A DNA stretch of 25,832 nucleotides from Clostridium sp. CAG:169 (GTDB lineage Bacteria > Bacillota > Clostridia > Oscillospirales > Ruminococcaceae): the NCBI GenBank assembly GCA_000435195.1, contig FR880188.1, positions 1 through 25,832 of the forward strand. Reading direction: 5' to 3'. The notes under the pieces were generated by a model. That model was not told the DNA's origin, did not search any database, and was given only the letters and a program-made list of their open reading frames with translations. The translations under genes and the position numbers were made by a program. Positions 1-8,947 of the stretch are shown one piece after another (the stretch's first letter is position 1; each line of letters opens with the position of its first letter).

Positions 1-27
1 GATCAAGGCCACCAGCGACCGTGTTCA

Positions 28-61
28 GATAGAGTGGAAAATCTGACATTTCCGCTCTATC
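28..61. repeat. Inverted repeat / hairpin left of the IS relic
   Basis: Positions 28-40 and 49-61 form a 13-bp stem with one G-T type mismatch around an 8-base loop. There is no T-run, so it does not look like a simple terminator. It sits in the stretch (1-109) where homology to the IS3 orfA relic has stopped. It may therefore be the end of a second mobile element that cut into the IS. I do not recognise which element. Confidence 0.5.
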
Positions 62-109
62 GCCCCTCATTTCTATTTTATCTTGTTTGTACCCCTTGTA
101 CACCGATGT

Positions 110-409
110 TTGCAAGTTTTTTAGGTAATCGTTCTCCGCACGCAACCGCTGCACTTCGGCCAGCAGATCTTCTTCCACCTGCTTCGGCTTTGGCGGACGG
201 TCCTTACTGCCGCGGCCACGCCGTTCGATGGCTAACCCTTCCGGACCTTCGGTCAGATAGATTTGTTCCCATGATTTGATCCGATCTCTGCTGTTTACCT
301 CAAATCTTCGCGCGGTTTCGCTATGGCTCAGTTGCTCCTGCTACATGGTTTCTACAACCATTCTCTTGAACTCCGGCGTATATCGTTTGTTTGGTACTCC
401 TTTTGGCAT
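110..409 (-). pseudogene. IS3-family transposase OrfA, decayed fragment
   Basis: Read on the minus strand from the ATG at 409, this gives about 100 residues of an IS3-family OrfA (helix-turn-helix part). It begins MPKGVPNKRYTPEFKRMVVE and contains the typical stretches EGPEGLAIERRGRG and RLRAENDYLKNLQ. Codon 23 is a TAG stop (341-343) where relatives usually carry Gln, Lys or Met, so the gene is dead. Homology stops after the LKNLQ motif at about 110, where OrfA normally runs on towards the OrfB frameshift. OrfB, the DDE integrase, is absent. The recognisable orfA start plus an upstream AT-rich leader up to about 458, where a possible terminal TGTCTAAG lies on the minus strand, would be the left end of the element. 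The family assignment is from memory of IS3/IS150-group OrfA sequences; the boundaries are approximate. Confidence 0.75.
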
Positions 410-568
410 AGAAAAACACCCCTGTCCGATTATCTTCCTTTTGCATCAATCTTAGACAAATATATTTTCTTCTTTCGATGCAAAACATCAAAAATAACAA
501 CTAATCATCTTACATTCACAGATATATTCCCAATATTTCATAAATGAAAACTCATCTATAAAGCCTCT

Positions 569-1666
569 TTATTTCCAAAGAACACAATGGAACTTTTCCC
601 GTGAAAGCAAACTACCTAAACAACCACGGTTACAGAAAATACACCGTGTTATATCATCTTCTTTTCCATCTGCTACCTTATTGACCCATTCTGGATCAGC
701 TACTAACTGCCTCGACATTCCAATATAATCCAGGCGTCCGCTTTCTATACACTCCTGATTCTTTTTGGGATCTGAAAACTTACCAGCACAGGAAACCGGA
801 AGATTGGTATATTTCTTAATTACATCAGAAATATAAAGGAAACAACCTTCTCCTTTAAAATCTGCATGACTCTTTGGCGGAACAGTATCATTAATATTTA
901 ACCTGTTTCCCATAGCTGCCTGAAATGCATTAACGCCTGCAAATTCTAACTGTTTAACAAATACAGAAAGCTCTTTTAATTCTGGCCCCCCTTGACCACA
1001 TGGAACTGCGTCATCGTGAATGGGAATCTTATATTCTATAGGATAATCTTCTCCTACCTCTTTTCGGATAGCTTTTACAATCTCACAGGCCAGTGCCGCT
1101 CTTTTCTCTGTAGAGCCACCAAAGGCATCTTTTCTATGATTGATATAACCAGAGGAAAAACTGCTGATAACATGTCCTCCAAGCACCTGAACCATATCAA
1201 AACCTACATCTTTTGCTGCCTTCGCTGCCTGTGCAAAATGATCAATAATTTCTTCCACTCTTTCCAGCGACATGTCTGTTACATATTCCTCAATATGATC
1301 ATTTTTAAAAGAGCTCATTTCTTCTCTTGTTGCTCCAGATTTTGCCAAAGCAAAATACTGCTCCATATCATAATCCCATAAATACAGCTGAGCACCTGCT
1401 TTTGCTCCACCTTGATGCAAACGCTCAACTATCCTACGGCATCCTTCCAAACCGTTTGGAGTAAATAGGTTAATGTCACTTTTCATATTTGGGATATATT
1501 CTACTCCCATATCTCCAATATAAATGAGAGCCGCACCACCATCAGCTACTCTACCAAGAAAATCAATTTTTTCTTCCAATGAGAGAATCATCGATGTAGG
1601 TGCCATAACAATCCTATTTTTCAATTCCATGGTTCCAATACGAATAGGAGATAACAATTGATTCAT
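569..1666 (-). CDS. Old Yellow Enzyme-type NADH:flavin oxidoreductase, truncated
   Basis: A 365-residue protein with the FMN-binding TIM-barrel of the 2,4-dienoyl-CoA reductase/BaiCD-like branch. The N-terminus MNQLLSPIRIGTMELKNRIV and the internal GGHVISSFSSG...AFGGS segment are typical. Near the end are cysteines 342, 345, 349 and 361 in Cx2Cx3Cx11C spacing, the 4Fe-4S ligands of this family. The protein stops four residues after the last cysteine. Family members of this type normally continue for roughly 250-300 residues with FAD and NAD(P)H domains. The electron-input half is therefore missing and activity is doubtful. The start at 1666 is chosen for the purine-rich AAAGGGGAAG just upstream; a longer reading would overlap the preceding ATPase gene. 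It is the last gene of the importer operon, 16 bp after the ATPase. Its substrate is unknown; family members reduce activated C=C bonds. Confidence 0.85.
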   Translation of the reverse strand: MNQLLSPIRIGTMELKNRIVMAPTSMILSLEEKIDFLGRVADGGAALIYIGDMGVEYIPNMKSDINLFTPNGLEGCRRIVERLHQGGAKAGAQLYLWDYDMEQYFALAKSGATREEMSSFKNDHIEEYVTDMSLERVEEIIDHFAQAAKAAKDVGFDMVQVLGGHVISSFSSGYINHRKDAFGGSTEKRAALACEIVKAIRKEVGEDYPIEYKIPIHDDAVPCGQGGPELKELSVFVKQLEFAGVNAFQAAMGNRLNINDTVPPKSHADFKGEGCFLYISDVIKKYTNLPVSCAGKFSDPKKNQECIESGRLDYIGMSRQLVADPEWVNKVADGKEDDITRCIFCNRGCLGSLLSREKFHCVLWK

Positions 1667-1682
1667 TTTATCTTCCCCTTTC

Positions 1683-2651
1683 CTAGTTTCTGAATAAATG
1701 ACAGGCAACAGAATAGCCCGGTTCTATTTCATGTATCATCGGTTCTTCTTGGAAACATTGTTCGCTTGCATAAGGACATCTGCTGGCAAACACACAACCT
1801 GCCCCTCTTCTTTGAGTGGTTGCCTCTCCTTTTAATGGTTGATACATCCTCTGTTTTTCTATGATTGGGTCTGCAACCGGAATGGATTCCAGCAACGCTT
1901 TGGTGTATGGGTGCTGCGGACTTTTGAATAACTGCTCAGTTCTACCCATTTCAACAATTTTTCCCAGATACATAACAGCCACTTTATCAGAGATATGTCT
2001 AACCATCGCAAGATCGTGAGCAATAAACAGGTAAGTAAATCCTCTATCTTTCTGCAATCGCATAAGAAGATTTACAATTTGCGCCTGAATGCTGACATCC
2101 AGCGCAGAAATTGGTTCATCACAAAGAATAAATTCTGGCGAAACCGCTAATGCTCTAGCAATACCAATTCGTTGCCTTTGACCTCCTGAAAACTCATGCA
2201 CATAACGTGTTGCATGTTCACTCCTTAATCCAACCAATTTTAGTAATTCCTGTACAGCTTCTTTCTTTTCAGCATTGCCGCTAACTAGATTATGACTGAT
2301 CAATCCTTCTGAAACAATATCAATAACCCTCATCTTCGGATCTAATGAAGAATATGGATCCTGAAAAACAACCTGTACATCTTTTGTGAAGGCTTTTCTC
2401 TCTGCACCTTTCAATGAATGGATCTCTTTTCCTCTGTAAAGCGTTTTTCCACTGGTTGGTGCATATAAGCCAATAGCAGTTCTTCCACAGGTTGTTTTAC
2501 CACACCCTGATTCACCGACTAGGCCCAATGTCTCTCCTTTAGCAATAGAGAAGCTAACGCCATCTACAGCTTTTATGATCTTTTTGTTCTTCATTGTAAA
2601 ATGCTTTTTTAAGTCAGAAACCTCTAAAAGGACCTCTTTTTCATTGTTCAT
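1683..2651 (-). CDS. Peptide/nickel-type ABC transporter ATPase (DppF/OppF-like)
   Basis: A 322-residue ATP-binding subunit that powers import of a small peptide or similar ligand at the cytoplasmic face of the membrane. Walker A GESGCGKT is at residues 46-53, the ABC signature FSGGQRQR at 154-161, Walker B FILCDEP at 174-180, and the switch histidine (AHD) at 212. The C-terminal extension carries the oligopeptide-transporter motif GCVFASRCPYASEQC, whose cysteines may bind a metal or Fe-S cluster as reported for some Dpp ATPases. All catalytic motifs are intact. It begins 2 bp after the stop of the partner ATPase, so the two are translationally coupled. Dpp, Opp, Nik and related importers cannot be separated from sequence alone, so I give no symbol. 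Confidence 0.93.
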   Translation of the reverse strand: MNNEKEVLLEVSDLKKHFTMKNKKIIKAVDGVSFSIAKGETLGLVGESGCGKTTCGRTAIGLYAPTSGKTLYRGKEIHSLKGAERKAFTKDVQVVFQDPYSSLDPKMRVIDIVSEGLISHNLVSGNAEKKEAVQELLKLVGLRSEHATRYVHEFSGGQRQRIGIARALAVSPEFILCDEPISALDVSIQAQIVNLLMRLQKDRGFTYLFIAHDLAMVRHISDKVAVMYLGKIVEMGRTEQLFKSPQHPYTKALLESIPVADPIIEKQRMYQPLKGEATTQRRGAGCVFASRCPYASEQCFQEEPMIHEIEPGYSVACHLFRN

Positions 2652-2653
2652 CG

Positions 2654-3667
2654 CTATTCCCTTTCCTGCCTTATTGGAATCTCAACCTTCGGTGCCATAG
2701 AGTGGTTCAACCAACAGAAGGAAATATGTTCTCCGTCCGCTGTAACCTGAGGCTTCCTTTTTCTACAAATTTCCATACAATATGGACACCTTGGATGGAA
2801 GACACAGCCTGTTGGTGGTTGGATCAAATCCGGAGGTGTTCCCTCGATTGTTGTCAATTCCTCTTCCAGTTTGACATCAATTCTTGGAACTGCATTAATC
2901 AATGCCCACGTATATGGGTGACGAGCACGGTAGAAAATATCCATACTAGATCCCTGTTCTACAACTTCTCCGCCATACATTACAACAAGACGATCTGCTG
3001 CCTTTGCAACAATTCCCAAATTATGCGTAATCAAAAGAACTGCTACACCACTTTTTAACTTCATCTGCTGAAGTAGCTCTAAAATTTGTGCTTGGACAGT
3101 AACATCCAGTGATGTTGTCGGCTCGTCTGCAATCAAAAGTTTTGGCGTGCAAGCTAATGCCATAGCAATCATAATTCTCTGCCTTTGTCCACCAGAGAAT
3201 TCATGTGGGTATTGCTTGCATCGTTGCTCTGCTTCGGGAATACCTACACTTTCCATTAAACGAATGACTTCCTGCTTGATTTGTTCTGCATTCATTTTAG
3301 TGTGTAGTTTTAACATTTCTCCAATCTGCTTACCCACCTGAATGGTTGGATTGAGTGCAGCCAAAGCATCCTGAAAAATGATCGCACATTTTTCCCCACG
3401 ATATTTTTCCCATTCTTCCTTTGTGAAGTCAAAAATATTCTTTCCCTCAAACAGGATTTGGCTCCCGTCTTCCACTCTTCCAGGAGGAGATTTTACTAGA
3501 CCCATAATAGATTTTGCTGTTACAGTTTTACCACAACCAGATTCTCCCACAACAGCAACGGTTTCTCCTTCCTTAACTTGAAAGGATACGTTCCGCACAG
3601 CTTTTACCGTTCCTGCATATGTATCAAACGAAACCGACAGGTTTTTTATATCCAAAAGCGTTTCCAT
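2654..3667 (-). CDS. Peptide/nickel-type ABC transporter ATPase (DppD/OppD-like)
   Basis: A 337-residue ATPase partner of the DppF/OppF-like subunit; the two form the nucleotide-binding heterodimer. Walker A GESGCGKT is at residues 41-48, the signature FSGGQRQR at 157-164 and Walker B LLIADEP at 177-183, followed by an intact THN switch region. The C-terminus has the family motif GCVFHPRCPYCMEIC, rich in cysteine as in peptide-importer ATPases. It starts 11 bp after the permease stop, with a GGGTGG-type ribosome binding site. Length is normal and no defects are visible. Confidence 0.93.
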   Translation of the reverse strand: METLLDIKNLSVSFDTYAGTVKAVRNVSFQVKEGETVAVVGESGCGKTVTAKSIMGLVKSPPGRVEDGSQILFEGKNIFDFTKEEWEKYRGEKCAIIFQDALAALNPTIQVGKQIGEMLKLHTKMNAEQIKQEVIRLMESVGIPEAEQRCKQYPHEFSGGQRQRIMIAMALACTPKLLIADEPTTSLDVTVQAQILELLQQMKLKSGVAVLLITHNLGIVAKAADRLVVMYGGEVVEQGSSMDIFYRARHPYTWALINAVPRIDVKLEEELTTIEGTPPDLIQPPTGCVFHPRCPYCMEICRKRKPQVTADGEHISFCWLNHSMAPKVEIPIRQERE

Positions 3668-3678
3668 CTTACCACCCT

Positions 3679-4602
3679 TTACTTATTCAGCTTCGGATTC
3701 AAAGAATCCCTTAACAAATCCGACAACACACTAATACACAAAATTGTAAGTAAAATAAGAAGACCTGGAAAAAATGCCAGTAGAGGTCTATCTAATATAA
3801 AACTCTGTGCATTTTGCAGCATACCTCCCCATGAAGGAATCGGCACAGAAACGCCATACCCCAAAAAGCTTAATGAAGATTCCAGCATAATGGAATTCGA
3901 TACGCTTACACTGGCAACTACAATTACGTGATTCATTAAGTTTGGGATAATATGATGTACGATAATCCACCAATGGCTTACCCCCAAAGCACGGGATGCC
4001 AGAACAAAATCTCTTTTTTTCAGCGAAAGAGTTTCTGCTCTCGTAATTCTCGCAACACCCTGCCATGTAAACAAACCAATCACAATAATTAAGGTAAAAA
4101 TATTCGGAGTAAAAAAGGTATTAATAATAACAATAAGCAGAAAACTCGGAATGGACATAAAAATATCCACAAATCGCATCATATAGGCATCAACTTTTCC
4201 CCCAACATAACCGCTTATCGTTCCATAAATAGTTCCAAATAAAGTTGAAATAGACATTGCAGCTAAACCAACCAATAATGAAACTCGTCCACCATACAGC
4301 GCTCTGGTAAAGTAGTCCCTACCCATATCATCTGTTCCGAACGGATGCTCTAACGATGGGAGGGCTAATTTAGGACTTCCTACAGCTATATCATATGGGT
4401 CATATGGGGAAAGAGGTGCCAGTATCGCTACGACTACCAAAAACAGCAAGATTCCCACAGACAGTTTTGCAGAAAAGCTGGATTTAAAGTTTTTTTTCAG
4501 ATTTTTAAACACACTGCGCTCATAAACAATTTCCGCTTCTTCCTCATTATCTGAAACAAACCGGAAATCAGATTCTTGCAGCAGTTCTTCTGTATTATCC
4601 AT
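3679..4602 (-). CDS. Peptide/nickel-type ABC transporter permease (DppC/OppC-like)
   Basis: A 307-residue inner-membrane permease. After a charged N-terminal tail comes the first membrane span (near KLSVGILLFLVVVAILAPL) and then the family segment GTDDMGRDYFTRALYGGR. Several further spans follow. The cytoplasmic EAA-type loop that contacts the ATPase is seen as ASRALGVSHWWIIVHHIIPN. The start at 4602 is preferred because its ATG overlaps the TAA of the upstream permease (ATGGATAA arrangement) and a GAGG lies just before it; longer starts at 4611 or 4650 are possible but less likely. It pairs with the DppB-like protein to form the channel. Confidence 0.92.
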   Translation of the reverse strand: MDNTEELLQESDFRFVSDNEEEAEIVYERSVFKNLKKNFKSSFSAKLSVGILLFLVVVAILAPLSPYDPYDIAVGSPKLALPSLEHPFGTDDMGRDYFTRALYGGRVSLLVGLAAMSISTLFGTIYGTISGYVGGKVDAYMMRFVDIFMSIPSFLLIVIINTFFTPNIFTLIIVIGLFTWQGVARITRAETLSLKKRDFVLASRALGVSHWWIIVHHIIPNLMNHVIVVASVSVSNSIMLESSLSFLGYGVSVPIPSWGGMLQNAQSFILDRPLLAFFPGLLILLTILCISVLSDLLRDSLNPKLNK

Positions 4603-5560
4603 CAACCTCATCTCCCTCTCTTTGATCAATTCTTGGGTCACAAATACCATACAAAATATCTGCTATAAAATTTCCCAAAATCAGGATGACACAGGATATC
4701 ATCGTAAAGCCCATAATAACAGGATAGTCCCTAGCATTGATTGCTGCCATTCCCAAAGTACCCATTCCTGGCCAGCTGAAAACAGATTCAACGATGAAGG
4801 AACCAACAACCAATCCTGATAAGTTCATGCCCGCTAAAGTAATGATTGGTAATAGACAGTTTTTCATAACATGGCAATACACAATCCTGTTTTTGGAAGC
4901 TCCTTTCGAGATGGCTGTATCAACATACTCTTCTTCCATCTGACTAATTGTATTTGCTCGAATATATCTTGTAAATACAGCTGTGTTTTTTGTACTTAAA
5001 ACAATAGCCGGCAAAATACCGTGTTTAATAACATCCCATACAGAATCCACGCCAACTGTTCGCATACCCATGCTCGGGAGCCAGTTCAACTTCAATGAAA
5101 AAACAATAATCAGCATGATACCAAACCAGAAAGGCGGTATGGAAATTCCAATATAACTAATATCGCTGATAATTCGATCAATTGGCTTCCCTTTATTCAC
5201 TCCTGATATCAATCCCAATGGAATTGACATCACAATGGAAAGAATCAAGGCTGCACCCATCAAGCCAATTGTGGCTGGTAATTTCTCTTTGATTTGTTCT
5301 GTTACACTACGATGATTGATCTGAGAATATCCCCAGTTTCCCTTTAATACATTTTTTCCCCATCCGCAAAACTTTTCTACAATTCCGTCGTTCAGACCTA
5401 ATTCCTCTTTTAACTCTTCAATCTCTTCGTTCGTCATATTAGGTCGAATATAATGCATCAGTACATCGCCTGGTGCAATTTCTATAATTGCAAAGGAAAA
5501 AAAAGCAACAAGAAAAATAACTGGTATCGTTTGCAAAAGCCTTTTTAAAATAAACTTCAT
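4595..5560 (-). CDS. Peptide/nickel-type ABC transporter permease (DppB/OppB-like)
   Basis: A 321-residue permease starting MKFILKRLLQTIPVIFLVAF, the standard first span of the DppB family. It carries the periplasmic ENDxxPGD-like region (IIEIAPGDVLMHYI) and the EAA loop TAISKGASKNRIVYCHVMKN that docks on the ATPases. An in-frame TTG lies five codons upstream, but the ATG at 5560 gives the canonical N-terminus and has GAGAGA upstream. Its last codons overlap the DppC-like start, indicating coupled translation. It follows the binding-protein gene after a 77-bp gap that contains a strong hairpin. Confidence 0.92.
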   Translation of the reverse strand: MKFILKRLLQTIPVIFLVAFFSFAIIEIAPGDVLMHYIRPNMTNEEIEELKEELGLNDGIVEKFCGWGKNVLKGNWGYSQINHRSVTEQIKEKLPATIGLMGAALILSIVMSIPLGLISGVNKGKPIDRIISDISYIGISIPPFWFGIMLIIVFSLKLNWLPSMGMRTVGVDSVWDVIKHGILPAIVLSTKNTAVFTRYIRANTISQMEEEYVDTAISKGASKNRIVYCHVMKNCLLPIITLAGMNLSGLVVGSFIVESVFSWPGMGTLGMAAINARDYPVIMGFTMISCVILILGNFIADILYGICDPRIDQREGDEVDG

Positions 5561-5580
5561 AATAAAATCTCTCAATCCAA

Positions 5581-5619
5581 GAAAATCTGATTGATTTAAA
5601 ATAAATCAATCAGATTTTC
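5581..5619 (-). promoter_or_regulatory. Intercistronic hairpin between binding protein and permease genes
   Basis: Positions 5581-5598 and 5602-5619 form a perfect 18-bp inverted repeat with a 3-base loop. It lies 20 bp after the binding-protein stop and just before the permease ribosome binding site. Hairpins at this place in binding-protein operons are known to stabilise the upstream message or to cause partial termination, so that binding protein is made in excess over membrane subunits. There is no long T-run, so I infer attenuation or mRNA protection rather than a full stop. Confidence 0.75.
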
Positions 5620-5637
5620 CATTTCATCAATATTTCC

Positions 5638-7284
5638 TTATTCTACCATAAAAATTTTCATGTAATCTTCGAAGAGAGGTATCTTTTTGATATCATCTAC
5701 ACCACGAATATTCTTAGGAGTTACAATGCAAGCTCTAGAGGTCAAAACAGGGTATACACAATAGTCATTGATGATTTGATCCTGAAGTTTCTTGTAAATT
5801 TCCATTCTCTTCTCTTTGTCTAATGTAGCATCGCCTTCATTAAACAAAGCAAGTGCTTCATCAGAAGCAAAGAGATTCTTTGTAAGGAATCCACCTTTTT
5901 TGTACATAAAAGCAATACTGTTTGGATCTGTTTTTGCTGGGTAAACGTTTACAGCCAAATCCCAGTCTCCTTCTGTGGTGTAGAAGAAGGTGTTGTTGAA
6001 GCCCTGGGAATCCATAGCAGTGACTTCTACTTTAATACCATACTTAGCCAGCTGGCTCTGAACAGCAACTGCAATATCTTCCAAATACAGATGGCTCTTA
6101 TCGCAAATCAGCTTATAGGTCTGATTTGTTGCTCCAAGTTTTTCAAATAACTCTTTCGCTTTTGCTTCATCATGAGGATAAGAGATAAAGTTTTCATCAA
6201 AACCTTCTGTCTGAGGTCCATATACAGAAGCGTGCTCTACAGCAAGATTTTCATCTCCAGCTGCTGCCTGATACAGTGCTGCACGATCCAGCGCATATGT
6301 AAATGCTTTTCTCAGCTCGATGTCCTGCATTTTTTCACTGTTTGCATTGAATGTAAAGTAGCTTACTCGATTATCTGGGAAGGAGTATACATTGCAGTTT
6401 TCGTCTGCCTTGTATTTTTCATATTTCAGGCTATCCGAAACCTCAATCATTCCCAGCTCGCCTTTTTGGAAAGCCACTTCCTGTGTGGTAGCTTCTGGAG
6501 CAACCTGGAAAATCACCTTATCAAAGTTTGGTTTTCCACGATAGTACTCGTCAAAACGCTCCAACTCAATTGTGCTGCCTTTTGTCCAGCTTACCAGTTT
6601 ATATGGTCCAGAGCCAATTCCCTTTTCATTTTCCAAAGTAGTACGGAATGGCTCACCATTATTGTAGCGGTGTTCTGGGAACATTTTGAAATTGCCTAAA
6701 GTAGAAAGGTAAGAAGCAGATGGTTGTGGAAGGGTAAGCTTAACAGTCAAATCGTCTACCTTTTCACAGTTGATTTTTTCACCATTGATTCCTGTAGCAC
6801 TTTTCAATTTTTCATTCCACATAAAATCAAAGTCAAAAACAAGGTCATCTGCATTGATAGGTTCACCATCATGCCAGAACATATTATCTTTCAGTTTTAC
6901 TGTGATGGTCAAACCATCTTCGGAAACATTGTAGCTTTCTGCCATGTAATATCTTGTTTCGTTGTTGTCAATTACGAACAGTGGGTCATACATCGCACGC
7001 ATTACCATTTCAACCGATTTAGATTCTGTAATAACAGGGTTAAAGTTATTAATATCGGCAGAAATTGGAACTACAAAAACGCCGCCATCTTTTTTAGTCT
7101 CTGTAGTTACACTTTCCTCTGGCTTTTTCTCCTCTGTTTCCTGTTCCTCTGTAGATTGTGCCGCAGCAGTATTTGACTCTTCTTTTGCTTCAGTAGAAGC
7201 TGGCGCATTTGAACAAGCACCCAAAGTCAGCATCATTACTGCTACATGGTTGCAAGGGATGGAACATCGAAGCCTGTTAGCCAC
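5638..7284 (-). CDS. Peptide/nickel-type ABC transporter binding lipoprotein, 5' end rearranged
   Basis: A family-5 extracellular solute-binding protein (DppA/OppA type), the ligand-capturing lipoprotein of the importer. The mature part is complete: a Ser/Thr/Glu-rich linker, then typical segments such as ITVKLKDNMFWHDGEPINADD and GIGSGPYKLVSW, ending at ...FEDYMKIFMVE. The lipobox is LGAC. The native signal-peptide start is gone. The DNA from about 7244 upwards is hsdR sequence read out of frame. In the fused frame a GTG at 7284 would give MANRLRCSIPCNHVAVMMLTLGAC, which by chance has two arginines and a short hydrophobic run; the only other nearby start (ATG 7236) leaves no usable signal. 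No ribosome binding site is visible at either. The native promoter is also lost, so the whole operon may be silent or driven by readthrough. Confidence 0.8.
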   Translation of the reverse strand: MANRLRCSIPCNHVAVMMLTLGACSNAPASTEAKEESNTAAAQSTEEQETEEKKPEESVTTETKKDGGVFVVPISADINNFNPVITESKSVEMVMRAMYDPLFVIDNNETRYYMAESYNVSEDGLTITVKLKDNMFWHDGEPINADDLVFDFDFMWNEKLKSATGINGEKINCEKVDDLTVKLTLPQPSASYLSTLGNFKMFPEHRYNNGEPFRTTLENEKGIGSGPYKLVSWTKGSTIELERFDEYYRGKPNFDKVIFQVAPEATTQEVAFQKGELGMIEVSDSLKYEKYKADENCNVYSFPDNRVSYFTFNANSEKMQDIELRKAFTYALDRAALYQAAAGDENLAVEHASVYGPQTEGFDENFISYPHDEAKAKELFEKLGATNQTYKLICDKSHLYLEDIAVAVQSQLAKYGIKVEVTAMDSQGFNNTFFYTTEGDWDLAVNVYPAKTDPNSIAFMYKKGGFLTKNLFASDEALALFNEGDATLDKEKRMEIYKKLQDQIINDYCVYPVLTSRACIVTPKNIRGVDDIKKIPLFEDYMKIFMVE

Positions 7285-8930
7285 ATATCAACGACGATTG
7301 CGATCTTCATAGGAGAGCTGTTATCTTTGAACTTCTTTGCTAAATCATCCTTGTGTGCCTTATTGCCGATGATTTCACGCCATTCTTCGAGGTCGTTGTT
7401 GCCCTGCGTCATAACCACGCCGACTTTCTCAGTCCATGCAGGACGCAGTTCAAGAATGCGCTTGTATATCTTCATGGCAATAGGACGGGAATATGCCACG
7501 ATCATTGCCTTGCCGGTGAGGATATTTGCCCGGTAATTCTCGTAGTGGTCGAGGATGTCACTAACCAGAGAGTCTATCGTCTGGTCAGCACCAAGAATCG
7601 CTTCCATCTGACCAAGCTCTTTTTTGCTCTTTTCAATGACATACGGATCTGCATTCTGCGCCATAATGTCATATTCTGTGTCGATGAGATGCAGTGTGTT
7701 CTCGTCCAGCTTGAGATGAATAACACGACTCTCATAGTAAACAGGTCTGGTAGCACCATCTTCGACGGTTTGCGTCGTATCATAAATGTCAATGTAATCA
7801 CCGAACACTTCACGGGTGCTTCGGTCTTTGGAGGAAATAGGAGTGCCGGTAAATCCGATATAAGTAGCGTTTGACAAGCTGTCTCTGATAATTCTGGCTG
7901 TGCCGATGATTGTTTTCGCTTCAAGATCTCCATTTTCTTTCTGCTTCACAACAACCTTTTCAGTCAAGCCATACTGCCCACGGTGCGCTTCATCAGCCAT
8001 GACAATGATATTTCGACGCTCGGAGAGGGCTCCTCAAACTTCTGCATCGTTGTAAAGATGATGCCGTTTGCTTGCCGGTTCGCCAGCAGTTCCTTTAAGT
8101 GTTTCCGATTCTCAGCGTGCTGCGGAGTTTGCCGCAGAAAATCTTTGCAACGAGAGAATTGCCCATAAAGCTGATCGTCAAGGTCATTTCGGTCTGTGAT
8201 TACAACAATTGTAGGACTTTCCAAAGCCTCTTGCAGATAGTGGGCATAGAAGACCATGGACAACGATTTTCCGCTGCCCTGTGTATGCCAGAATACACCG
8301 CCCTTGCCATCCGTCACAGTAGCGTTCAGCGTTGATGCAACAGCCTTCTTGACCGCAAAATATTGGTGATAACCGGCAAGAATTTTGAAGGTGTTCTGCC
8401 CATCCACATTGAAGCAGATGAAGTTCTTCACGATGTCAAGGAAGCGGTTCTTCTCAAATAGTCCTTCAAAAAAAAGTATCAAAGGCAGCATACTGTGTGT
8501 TCTCATAGCTGCCGTCCGTGGTTTTCCACTCCATAAAGCGGTCTTCCCCGGAGGTAATCGTACCGGCTTTGGAGGTGGTCATGTCACTCATAACGCACAC
8601 AGCGTTGTAGATGAACATAGATGGAATCTCATACATATAGTTTCTGAGCTGCCTATATGCGTCGGATGCGTCCGTTTCTTCGCGGGAAAGAGATTTCAAC
8701 TCGACAATGACAAGCGGCAGACCATTTACAAAGAGGATAACATCAGGACGCTTCTCGGAGTTTTCAATGAAAGTCCACTGATTAGCAACGGTAAAGTCAT
8801 TCTGGGAAGGATTTTTGAATTCGATGAGATAGACGAGGGTGGAGCGTTCCTCGCCATTATCAAAGTATTTGACTGGCACACCGTTTTGCAGATAGTCCAT
8901 TATCACTCGGAAATCATGTTCTAATTGTCC
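7244..8930 (-). pseudogene. hsdR: Type I restriction enzyme R subunit HsdR, internal fragment with two frameshifts
   Basis: Three minus-strand segments in different frames join into one HsdR. Segment one (about 8930-8475) has the nuclease region with RPDVILFVNG...VIVELKS, the PD-(D/E)xK metal ligands. Segment two (to about 8030) has the motor Walker A HTQGSGKS and ITDRNDLDDQL. Segment three has ADEAHRG, TGTP and WLTGFDVPSLATM. The first shift is an extra base in an A8 run (8468-8475); seven would restore DTFFEGLF. The second is a missing base near 8025-8031, where P-L-S-E-R-R-N-I is expected. The N-terminus and everything after the LATM motif are missing. The right end abuts the repA ribosome binding site and the left end is fused to the binding-protein gene. 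No hsdM or hsdS is present, so this is a relic. Confidence 0.88.
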
Positions 8931-8947
8931 GCATGGAGGTACCTGTT

